Source of the DNA: Pseudonocardiales bacterium
GTDB lineage: Bacteria; Actinomycetota; Actinomycetes; Mycobacteriales; Pseudonocardiaceae
DNA: 5,230 nucleotides
Reading direction: 5' to 3'
Assembly (NCBI GenBank): GCA_013695005.1
Contig: JACDBJ010000575.1
Span: forward strand, 1-5,230
Shown here one piece after another: positions 1 through 4,954 of the stretch (position 1 is the first letter of the stretch; every line of letters begins with the position of its first letter). A program made the position numbers and the translations under genes. Under the pieces are notes generated by a model. That model was given only the letters and a program-made list of their open reading frames with translations, ran no database searches and was not told where the DNA came from.

Positions 1-217
1 CGGTCTGCCAGTGCGCCGGCAGCAGCATCGCCACCCGGCCACCGGGCTCCAGGTCGCACTCCTCGCGCAGCAGGTTGGCCGACTTGGCCGCCCAGTTGGC
101 CAGCGTCGCCCCGGACACCTCCACCCGCTCGCCGGTGGCGTCGTCGTAGTAGGTGATGCGCGGGGCGGCGGCGTCGTCACGCAGCAGCGGGCCGAGCAGC
201 TCGTCGGTGAGGCTCAT
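1..217 (-). CDS. TIGR03089 family protein (AMP-binding synthetase-like), N-terminal part
   Basis: The first 72 residues of a minus-strand protein that continues past the left edge. It begins MSLTDELLGPLLRDD, followed by ITYYDDATGERVEVSG (about 21-36), LANWAAKSANLL (39-50) and PGGRVAMLLPAHWQT at the edge. This pattern resembles the N-terminus of acyl-AMP ligases (the 'G..Y.EL...A...A..L.....PGDRV.'-type region) and fits the short actinobacterial TIGR03089 family, which lies beside an LCP gene in mycobacteria as it does here. The family's function is not established; calling it an acyl-CoA synthetase would go too far. The ATG at 217-215 is chosen because M-S-L-T-D-E-L-L is a typical family start. 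An in-frame ATG at 256-254 would add 13 residues, partly encoded by the inserted element and including a TTA codon, so it is less likely. No clear Shine-Dalgarno precedes 217. The gene lies downstream of the LCP gene on the same strand. Confidence 0.82.
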   Translation of the reverse strand, partial: MSLTDELLGPLLRDDAAAPRITYYDDATGERVEVSGATLANWAAKSANLLREECDLEPGGRVAMLLPAHWQT

Positions 218-225
218 CGCGTCAG

Positions 226-231
226 AACGTA
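226..231 (-). promoter_or_regulatory. Possible -10 element (TACGTT) for the TIGR03089 gene
   Basis: Read on the minus strand, TACGTT ends 8 bases before the ATG at 217 and fits the actinobacterial TANNNT -10 pattern. Transcription would start at about 219, giving an almost leaderless mRNA, which agrees with the lack of a Shine-Dalgarno sequence. No -35 at normal spacing is convincing (TTTACG at 251-246 is only 14 bases away). Single-hexamer matches are common by chance, so this is tentative. Confidence 0.25.
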
Positions 232-234
232 CCC

Positions 235-260
235 AGGGGGTCTCTCGTAAATCCATGGCC
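235..260 (+). repeat. Left terminal inverted repeat of the MITE-like element
   Basis: Begins AGGGGGTCTCTCGT and ends ATGGCC. It pairs with 412-436 read on the other strand. The differences are C/G at the eighth base, two A/G and one C/T transitions, and a one-base gap before TGGCC. This end lies 17 bases upstream of the TIGR03089 start codon. Confidence 0.6.
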
Positions 261-297
261 TACTGCGCGGCGACCAGCCGGCGCCTCGCGCCCGGGG

Positions 298-312
298 TGC
301 GGGGTCCCCGCA
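298..312. repeat. Internal palindrome 1 of the element
   Basis: TGCGGG (298-303) pairs perfectly with CCCGCA (307-312) around a GTC loop; all 15 bases form one GC-rich hairpin. It is the first of three hairpins in a 68-base stretch and has no U-tract on either strand. Confidence 0.5.
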
Positions 313-326
313 GGGCACAGCGTCTC

Positions 327-339
327 GGACCGAAGGTCC
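327..339. repeat. Internal palindrome 2 of the element
   Basis: GGACC (327-331) pairs with GGTCC (335-339) around a GAA triloop; on the minus strand the loop is TTC. It is a short, tight, perfect hairpin. With the neighbouring 345-365 hairpin it could fold the RNA downstream of the LCP stop codon. Confidence 0.5.
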
Positions 340-344
340 TCCTC

Positions 345-365
345 GCCCATAGCGCCGCTATGGGC
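345..365 (-). terminator. Strong hairpin inside the element; possible terminator for the LCP transcript
   Basis: GCCCATAGC (345-353) pairs perfectly with GCTATGGGC (357-365) around a GCC triloop: a 9-bp stem, the strongest hairpin in the gap. It lies about 70 bases past the LCP stop codon in the direction of transcription. Actinobacterial terminators often lack a U-tract, as this one does, so termination is possible but unproven. The structure is part of the MITE-like element and may instead serve only that element. Confidence 0.35.
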
Positions 366-411
366 TCGTCGTCCGTCTTGCGATGCATCCGCCTGGTTCG
401 CCGCTCGCTAC

Positions 412-436
412 GGCCAAGATCCACGAGACACCCCCT
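412..436 (-). repeat. Right terminal inverted repeat of the MITE-like element
   Basis: On the minus strand it begins AGGGGGTGTCTCGT and ends TTGGCC, matching the left repeat at 235-260. Its first two bases overlap the LCP stop codon (TAG at 437-435), so the G of the stop belongs to the repeat. Confidence 0.6.
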
Positions 437-2036
437 AGTCCACGCACGGCACGCCGCCGGCGGTGATCGGTGCCGGCGTGCCGGCCACCGAAGGAATGCC
501 GACCGGCGACGGCTCGCCGGGTGCGAGGACGGTGCCGCGCTGGTAGTCGGCGCCGAGGTAGACCCGGAGATGACCGCCGGCGACGGTGCCGTCCTGCTCG
601 ATGGGCATGCCGCCGAGCAGCTCGGCCACCTGGCTGGCGGCGCGGTCGTCCGAGCCGGAGTAACGCACCACCGACGTGGTGCGGCTGCCGGCGTTGTCCT
701 GGTCGCCCGGCCCGTAGCCGACGGTGGAGAGCTGACCGGAGACCTGGGCGGCGAGCCCGGTCGCGCCGGAGGAGTTACGCACGTCGACGATGATGCTCGA
801 CGGTGCTACGACATCACCCGACCGGGTCTCGGTCGTGGTCTCCTCCCGCTCGCCGGTGCGGTCCTGCACGAACTTCTGCACGTCGCCGCGGTCGACCAGC
901 AGCACGGCGCCCCGTGAGTTGTTCTCGCTGCCCGCCGTGGGGATCGTGACGAACTCGATGGCGCCGACCGCCAGCGAGGAGATCTGCTGCGCGAAGGAGA
1001 AGACGTCCCACTCGGAGTCGATCACCACCGACTGCTTCGCGACGTCGACCAGCTCCTGGAGCTTGGCCGGGTTGGCCAGCGTTCCGGCGGTGAGGATCTT
1101 GCGCGCGACCGCCGCCATGAAGACCTGCTGGCGGCGGATGCGGCTCAGGTCACCTTCTGGCAGCCCGTTACGCTGCCGGACGAAGGCCAGCGCCGCGCCA
1201 CCCGAGATCGACTGCCGGCCGGCGGGGAAGTTGGCGCCGGAGAACGGCTCGCTCACCGGCGCGTTGAGGCAGACGTCCACGCCGCCGACTGCCTTGGTCA
1301 GGTTGGAGAAGCCCAGCAGGTTGACCTCCGCGAAGTGGTCGACCTTCACGCCGGTGAGCCGCTCCACCGTCTTGACCAAGGTGGCGCGGCCCTCGGTGGC
1401 CGACTCCAGCTCGATCTGCCTGCGGTCGGTCACCCCGTGCTCGACCATGTTCTCGGCCTTGAGCGCCTTCGTCGCCGGGTAAGCAGCGTTGATCTTGTCG
1501 CGGCGGTAGCCGGGGATGTCGACGTAGCTGTCGCGCGGGATCGAGATCGCTACCGCCCGGCCGCTGTCGGCCGGCAGGTGCAGCAGGATGATCGTGTCGG
1601 AGTTGAGCACGTCCGCCGAGCCGGCGCGCAGTTCGGCGAGCACCTCGCGCGGCAGCGGCTCGCCCTGGGCGTCCGTCCTGCTGTCCACCCCCACCAGCAC
1701 GATGTTCTGCGGCCCGCCGTTGCTGCCGCCGGCGATGACGTTGCTGCGGACCAACCCGTTGACGAGGTCCTTGAACAGCCCGTGGCCGATGCCGGTGGCC
1801 AGCAGCACCAGCGCCGAGAGTGTCGCGATCCCGATCCGGAACCCGTGCCTGCGGCCGAAACCGGCGTCGATCCAGCTCCTCGACGCCGGCGGAACCCGCT
1901 TGGGGGCCGGACGTGCGGGGTAGAACGAGGAGCTTCCAGGGCGTGACGACCCGACCGGACGGCGGGGGACGCCATCGGGCTGCGCGCGTGGCGGCGCAGG
2001 GCGGCGTGCTGCCGTGCCCGTGGGCCGCTGCTCCAC
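435..2036 (-). CDS. LytR-CpsA-Psr (LCP) family wall-polymer ligase
   Basis: A 533-residue membrane-anchored phosphotransferase. LCP enzymes move undecaprenyl/decaprenyl-PP-linked glycopolymers onto peptidoglycan; by synteny this is the counterpart of mycobacterial Lcp1 (Rv3267), which attaches arabinogalactan. Layout: a Pro/Arg-rich cytoplasmic tail (1-65), one membrane span (about 66-88), then the extracellular LCP domain (about 108-312) with NIVLVGVDSR (111-120), NSDTIILLHLP (145-155), the phosphate-binding AISIPRDSYVDIPGY (163-177), DKINAAY (180-186), VDHFAEVNLLGFSNL (232-246) and ALAFVRQRNGLPEGDLSRIRRQQ (282-304). A LytR_C domain follows (about 413-497, SIIVDVRNSSG), then a Pro-rich tail ending GGVPCVD. 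The only cysteines are 256 and 531. The GTG at 2036 is chosen because AAGGGAG lies 4 bases before it. ATGs at 2069 and 2066, with GGGGAG at 2088-2083, would add 10-11 residues and remain possible. The open frame continues far upstream but is antisense to rmlB there. Transcribed divergently from rmlB. Confidence 0.93.
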   Translation of the reverse strand: MEQRPTGTAARRPAPPRAQPDGVPRRPVGSSRPGSSSFYPARPAPKRVPPASRSWIDAGFGRRHGFRIGIATLSALVLLATGIGHGLFKDLVNGLVRSNVIAGGSNGGPQNIVLVGVDSRTDAQGEPLPREVLAELRAGSADVLNSDTIILLHLPADSGRAVAISIPRDSYVDIPGYRRDKINAAYPATKALKAENMVEHGVTDRRQIELESATEGRATLVKTVERLTGVKVDHFAEVNLLGFSNLTKAVGGVDVCLNAPVSEPFSGANFPAGRQSISGGAALAFVRQRNGLPEGDLSRIRRQQVFMAAVARKILTAGTLANPAKLQELVDVAKQSVVIDSEWDVFSFAQQISSLAVGAIEFVTIPTAGSENNSRGAVLLVDRGDVQKFVQDRTGEREETTTETRSGDVVAPSSIIVDVRNSSGATGLAAQVSGQLSTVGYGPGDQDNAGSRTTSVVRYSGSDDRAASQVAELLGGMPIEQDGTVAGGHLRVYLGADYQRGTVLAPGEPSPVGIPSVAGTPAPITAGGVPCVD

Positions 2037-2171
2037 GCCGCTCCCTTCGCCCCGTGCCGCGTCCATCATCACCCGGAGCGGACTCCCCAAGACTGCAACA
2101 TCAACGGGGCTAACGACGCGGGCGACTCGCCGAAGCGCAGGCGGATCAGGCCCTTGTGCGACACTGCCGGC
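2037..2171. promoter_or_regulatory. Divergent intergenic region between the LCP gene and rmlB
   Basis: This 135-base stretch must carry the promoters for the leftward LCP gene and the rightward rml genes. I found no -35/-10 pair that stands out on either strand. Upstream of rmlB, GACACT at 2160-2165 sits where a -10 would be for a leaderless ATG at 2172, but it matches TANNNT only at the A and the final T. There is no long inverted repeat that would suggest an operator. The regulatory role follows from gene layout alone. Confidence 0.4.
2041..2047 (-). promoter_or_regulatory. Ribosome binding site supporting the GTG start of the LCP gene
   Basis: AAGGGAG on the minus strand, 4 bases before GTG 2036-2034. 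The spacing is slightly short but the match is the best in the region. A second site, GGGGAG at 2088-2083, lies 13 bases before the ATG at 2069, which is rather far. Confidence 0.45.
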
Positions 2172-3173
2172 ATGGTTGCGGGCACAGCGGAACCTCGCCG
2201 CGTCCTGGTCACCGGAGGCGCCGGGTTCATCGGTTCGCACTACGTGCGCAGCCTTCTCAACGGCTCGATCCAGGGCTTCGCCCAGGCTGAGGTGGTCGTG
2301 CTCGACGCGCTGACCTACGCCGGGAACGAGGCCAACCTCGCCGAGGTCGCGGCCTCGGCGCGCTACCGGTTCGTGCACGGCGACATCCGCGACCAGCGCC
2401 TGGTGGCCGACCAGATGGTCGGGACCGACGTCGTGGTGCACTTCGCCGCGGAGTCCCATGTGGACAGGTCGATCGTGGGCGCGGCCGACTTCGTTTCGAC
2501 CAACGTCGCGGGCACCCAGGTGCTGCTGCAGGCCGCGCTGGACGCCGGCGTCGGCCGCTTCGTGCACGTCTCCACCGACGAGGTGTACGGCTCGATCACC
2601 GCGGGCGCATGGGCCGAGGAGCAGCCGCTCGCGCCCAACTCGCCCTACTCGGCCGCCAAGGCCGGCTCGGACCTGCTCGCCGTGGCCTATCACCGGACCT
2701 ACGGCCTCGATGTCGTGATCACCCGGTGCTCTAACAACTACGGCCCGTATCAGTTCCCGGAGAAGGTGATCCCGCTGTTCGTGACCAACCTGCTGGACGG
2801 TCACAAGGTGCCGCTCTACGGCGACGGGCTCAATGTCCGGGACTGGCTGCACGTCGACGACCACTGCCGCGGAATCCAGCTGGTCGCCGAGCGGGGACGG
2901 GCGGGTGAGGTGTACCACATCGGCGGCGGGCTGGAGCTGAGCAACCGCGAGCTCACCGAGGCGCTGCTCGCCGCCACCGGCAACGACTGGTCGATGGTCG
3001 AGCCGGTCGCCGACCGCAAGGGTCACGACCGCCGCTACGCTCTGGACACCTCCAAGATCACATCTGAGCTCGGCTACGCGCCGCGGGTGCCGTTCCGTGA
3101 GGGCCTTGCCGACACCGTGCGCTGGTACACCCAGCGCCGGGACTGGTGGGAACCCCTGAAGGCCCGGCTATGA
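2172..3173 (+). CDS. rmlB: dTDP-glucose 4,6-dehydratase RmlB (RfbB)
   Basis: A 333-residue cytoplasmic enzyme, normal length for the family. It converts dTDP-D-glucose to dTDP-4-dehydro-6-deoxy-D-glucose with bound NAD+, the second step of dTDP-L-rhamnose synthesis. It is an extended short-chain dehydrogenase. Seen: Rossmann glycine motif GGAGFIG (15-21); DALTYAGN (45-52), typical of RmlB; HGDIRD (69-74); FAAESHVDRS (91-100); the STDEVYG segment with Thr135-Asp136-Glu137, the dehydratase catalytic trio; YSAAK (159-163), the catalytic Tyr and Lys; TRCSNNYGPYQFPEK (184-198); and DRKGHDRRYALD (281-292), the substrate-binding C-terminal signature. Start: ATG 2172 gives the usual short lead to the Rossmann fold. 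An in-frame TTG at 2154 would add six residues and has AGG close before it, but the ATG is preferred. No clear Shine-Dalgarno precedes 2172. First gene of the plus-strand group; its stop overlaps the rmlD start. Confidence 0.96.
   Translation: MVAGTAEPRRVLVTGGAGFIGSHYVRSLLNGSIQGFAQAEVVVLDALTYAGNEANLAEVAASARYRFVHGDIRDQRLVADQMVGTDVVVHFAAESHVDRSIVGAADFVSTNVAGTQVLLQAALDAGVGRFVHVSTDEVYGSITAGAWAEEQPLAPNSPYSAAKAGSDLLAVAYHRTYGLDVVITRCSNNYGPYQFPEKVIPLFVTNLLDGHKVPLYGDGLNVRDWLHVDDHCRGIQLVAERGRAGEVYHIGGGLELSNRELTEALLAATGNDWSMVEPVADRKGHDRRYALDTSKITSELGYAPRVPFREGLADTVRWYTQRRDWWEPLKARL
3158..3162 (+). promoter_or_regulatory. Ribosome binding site of rmlD
   Basis: GAAGG inside the end of rmlB, seven bases before the ATG at 3170. 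It decides between that ATG and the in-frame GTG at 3146, which lies within rmlB and would add eight residues ahead of the Rossmann strand. Confidence 0.55.
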
Positions 3174-4033
3174 CGCGCTGGCTGGTCACCGGGGCCGAAG
3201 GTCAGATGGGTACCGACCTGATGCAGGCCCTGCAGGGCGAGAAGGTCATCGGCTGGGGCCACAAGGACCTGGACCTCACCGACGGCTACGCGGTACGGCG
3301 CGCGCTGCACGCCGCCGCCCCGGATGTCGTGCTCAACGCCGCGGGCTACACCGACGTCGACGGCGCGGAGACCGACCCGGAGGCCGCAGGCGCGGTCAAC
3401 ATGCGCGGCCCCGGCGTACTGGCCGCGGCGTGCGGCGAGTACGGCACGATCCTCGTGCACCCCTCGACGGACTACGTCTTCGCCGGCGATGCCACCAGGC
3501 CGTACAAGGTGAGCGACACCGTCGGCCCGCAGTCGACCTACGCGCGCACGAAGGAGGCCGGTGAGGTCGGGGTGCGCTCCGCGATGCGCAAGCACTACAT
3601 CGTGCGCACCAGCTGGCTCTACGGCGCCGGGGGAGACAACTTCGTCAAGACGATGGCGCGGTTGGAGCGCGAGCGGGACACGGTGAACGTGGTCGACGAC
3701 CAGCACGGCAGCCCGACGTGGTCCGCCGAGCTGGTGGAGCGCCTCCTCGAGCTGGCCACCTCGGGAGTGCCGTGGGGCACCTACCACTGCACCGGCGGCG
3801 GCGCGACGACCTGGTACGGGCTCGCGCGGGCGGTCTTCGAGGAGCTGGGCGCCGACCCGGACCGGGTCAAGCCGTGCAGCACCGCGGAGATGCCCCGCCC
3901 CGCTCACCGGCCGGCGTACTCCGTGCTGTCCAACGAGTCCTGGGAGACCGTGGGGCTCACCCCGATGTCACCGTGGCGGGAGGCCCTAGCCATGGCTTTC
4001 GCCAAGTCTGGTGACGCGCTGCGCGCAGGGTGA
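3170..4033 (+). CDS. rmlD: dTDP-4-dehydrorhamnose reductase RmlD (RfbD)
   Basis: A 287-residue NAD(P)H-dependent reductase that makes dTDP-L-rhamnose, the last step of the Rml pathway. In this type of actinomycete the sugar feeds the wall linker. Extended SDR fold. Seen: WLVTGAEGQMG (4-14) with the dinucleotide-binding GxxGxxG; DLDLTD (33-38); PDVVLNAAGYTDVDGAE (51-67), the family's 'NAAAYTAVDKAE'-type motif; VHPSTDYVFAG (96-106) with the catalytic Ser/Thr region; YARTK (124-128), the catalytic Tyr and Lys; VRTSWLYG (145-152); DDQHGSPTW (176-184); and RPAHRPAYSVLSN (243-255), the 'RP..S.L'-type end. The ATG overlaps the rmlB stop as ATGA, implying translational coupling, with GAAGG in front. 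The pathway partners rmlA and rmlC are not in the window. Its stop is in the same frame as the next gene, 30 bases upstream of that start. Confidence 0.96.
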   Translation: MTRWLVTGAEGQMGTDLMQALQGEKVIGWGHKDLDLTDGYAVRRALHAAAPDVVLNAAGYTDVDGAETDPEAAGAVNMRGPGVLAAACGEYGTILVHPSTDYVFAGDATRPYKVSDTVGPQSTYARTKEAGEVGVRSAMRKHYIVRTSWLYGAGGDNFVKTMARLERERDTVNVVDDQHGSPTWSAELVERLLELATSGVPWGTYHCTGGGATTWYGLARAVFEELGADPDRVKPCSTAEMPRPAHRPAYSVLSNESWETVGLTPMSPWREALAMAFAKSGDALRAG

Positions 4034-4063
4034 GATGATCGGGGCTCACTCGATCGTGGGACG

Positions 4064-4924
4064 GTGGGCGTGGTCGTCGCGGATGGCGGACTGCTGTGCG
4101 CCCAGGCCGAGCTGCTGCTGAACGGAGCCGAGGACCGGCACCCCGAGGCGATCGAGCTGCTGCGCCAGGCAGTGGCCGCCGGCGAGCCGGGAGCCACGGC
4201 ACTGCTGGGTCGGGCGTACCTCGAACGCGGTATGCGCCACGAGGCGATCGACCTGCTCACCCCGTTGGTGGACGCAGGCCACACCGAGTTCGCGGGTCCG
4301 CTTGGCGACGCGCTGGCCGGCATCGGGGATCACGAAGCCGCGGAGGACGCCTACCGCGTCGCCATCGACGCAGGGGATGTGGGCGCCATCAACGACCTCG
4401 CCGTCCTCATCAGCGAGCGCGGCCGTACCGCCGAGGGGATCCAGCTGCTGGAACGGGCCGTGGAGGCTGGTGACGAGCTGGCACCCATGACGCTGGTCGG
4501 CGTGCAGCTGATGTCACCGGAGAGCCTGCCGCTGGCGATCGCCACCGCCGAGGAGTTGGCCAACACGACCCGGCCGAACACGCTGGTCGCGCTCGCCCAC
4601 GTGCGGGCCGCGGTTCGGCGCTACGACGACGCCGAGCGGCTCTACCGGCAGGCGTGCGAGCTGCATGCCCACCGGGCGCACCTGCACTACGGCTGGTTCC
4701 TCCAGGAGGTCCGCGACGACCCGGCAGGCGCCGAGCGGGAGTACCGGCTCGCGCGCGGCGCGCAGGAACCCGGCTGGGCGCTGAGCCTCGGCCGCTTCCT
4801 GCTGGACAGCGACCGGCGGGCCGAGGCACGGCCGTACCTGGAGCTGTCCGCGCTGTGGGGCGGCCAGGAGGCGGCCGCGCTCATCGAGACGGAGCTGGAC
4901 GGCGTCGACCCACTCGACGACTAG
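4064..4924 (+). CDS. Cytoplasmic tandem helical-repeat (TPR/Sel1-like) protein
   Basis: 286 residues with no signal peptide and no membrane span. The sequence is a series of helical hairpins with a ~32-residue period. Units of the form 'xEAixLLxxAVxAG...A' begin near residues 26, 58, 89, 121, 153, 185, 219 and 251; examples are HPEAIELLRQAVAAG, HEAAEDAYRVAIDAG and YDDAERLYRQACELH. The second helix carries 'ALLGRAYLERG' (46-56) and 'INDLAVLISERG' (109-120). The period is shorter than the classic 34 of TPR and 36 of Sel1, but the A/G/A pattern is TPR-like. Such proteins are usually protein-binding scaffolds; no enzyme motif is visible. The tail is acidic (DGVDPLDD). The GTG at 4064 is the first start after the in-frame rmlD stop; GTG 4070 is an alternative, and the Shine-Dalgarno is weak (GTGGGA). 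It is cotranscribed in direction with rmlD and wbbL, so a link to rhamnose or linker synthesis is possible, but this is only inferred from position. Confidence 0.85.
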   Translation: MGVVVADGGLLCAQAELLLNGAEDRHPEAIELLRQAVAAGEPGATALLGRAYLERGMRHEAIDLLTPLVDAGHTEFAGPLGDALAGIGDHEAAEDAYRVAIDAGDVGAINDLAVLISERGRTAEGIQLLERAVEAGDELAPMTLVGVQLMSPESLPLAIATAEELANTTRPNTLVALAHVRAAVRRYDDAERLYRQACELHAHRAHLHYGWFLQEVRDDPAGAEREYRLARGAQEPGWALSLGRFLLDSDRRAEARPYLELSALWGGQEAAALIETELDGVDPLDD

Positions 4925-4939
4925 CCCCGATCCGGGGCT
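4923..4939 (+). terminator. GC-rich hairpin on the stop codon of the repeat-protein gene
   Basis: AGCCCCG (4923-4929) pairs perfectly with CGGGGCT (4933-4939) around an ATC loop. The 7-bp stem begins inside the TAG stop codon. No U-tract follows, so it may be a weak terminator, an attenuator or an RNA-stability element between this gene and wbbL. Confidence 0.4.
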
Positions 4940-4941
4940 CA

Positions 4942-4947
4942 TAGGGT
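4942..4947 (+). promoter_or_regulatory. Possible -10 element (TAGGGT) for wbbL
   Basis: TAGGGT fits TANNNT and ends 7 bases before the GTG at 4955, so a transcript would begin at or next to the start codon. Leaderless mRNAs are common in actinobacteria. No -35 at usual spacing is evident. The same bases (AGGGTGGG) could instead act as a weak Shine-Dalgarno 4 bases before the GTG. Confidence 0.3.
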
Positions 4948-4954
4948 GGGCGCG

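Larger units (their letters stand above)
235..436. mobile_element. MITE-like non-autonomous insertion element (~200 bp)
   Basis: Seen directly: the ends are imperfect terminal inverted repeats. From the left, 235-260 reads inward; from the right, 436-412 on the minus strand reads inward. Both begin AGGGGGTSTCTCGT (13 of 14 identical), then share an ATC and end in TGGCC, giving about 21 matches over 25 positions with one gap. The interior has no transposase or plausible ORF but holds three palindromes (298-312, 327-339, 345-365) and an 8-base palindrome GATGCATC (382-389). Small size, TIRs and lack of coding define a MITE. The right end sits in a CTAG tetramer (435-438). Insertion in CTAG with TA duplication is known for IS5-family (IS427-group) elements, so mobilisation by such a transposase is a reasonable inference. 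The left flank shows CA instead of TA, so a target duplication would need one transition. Other copies in the genome would settle it. Confidence 0.6.

Noticed and set aside
153..917. Plus-strand open frame crossing the element and the end of the LCP gene.
   Set aside because: It spans the MITE-like element and antisense LCP sequence, is Arg/Gly-rich and resembles no protein family.
2070..3026. Long N-terminal extension of the LCP reading frame, antisense to rmlB, up to 330 residues.
   Set aside because: It only mirrors rmlB in the complementary frame. rmlB has full family motifs, and the extension has none. Open antisense frames are expected in high-GC DNA.
3146..3169. Earlier GTG start for rmlD.
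   Set aside because: It lies within rmlB, adds eight residues before the Rossmann strand, and the ATG at 3170 has a well-spaced GAAGG and the typical ATGA coupling.
3074..3907. Minus-strand open frame of 277 residues opposite rmlD.
   Set aside because: Shadow of rmlD; low-complexity Arg/Ala/Gly/Val composition and no recognisable motif.
4030..4057. Short inverted repeats between rmlD and the repeat gene (GTGAG/CTCAC and GATCG/CGATC).
   Set aside because: Only five perfect pairs each, with loops of 9-10 bases and mutually exclusive; too weak to call a terminator or attenuator.
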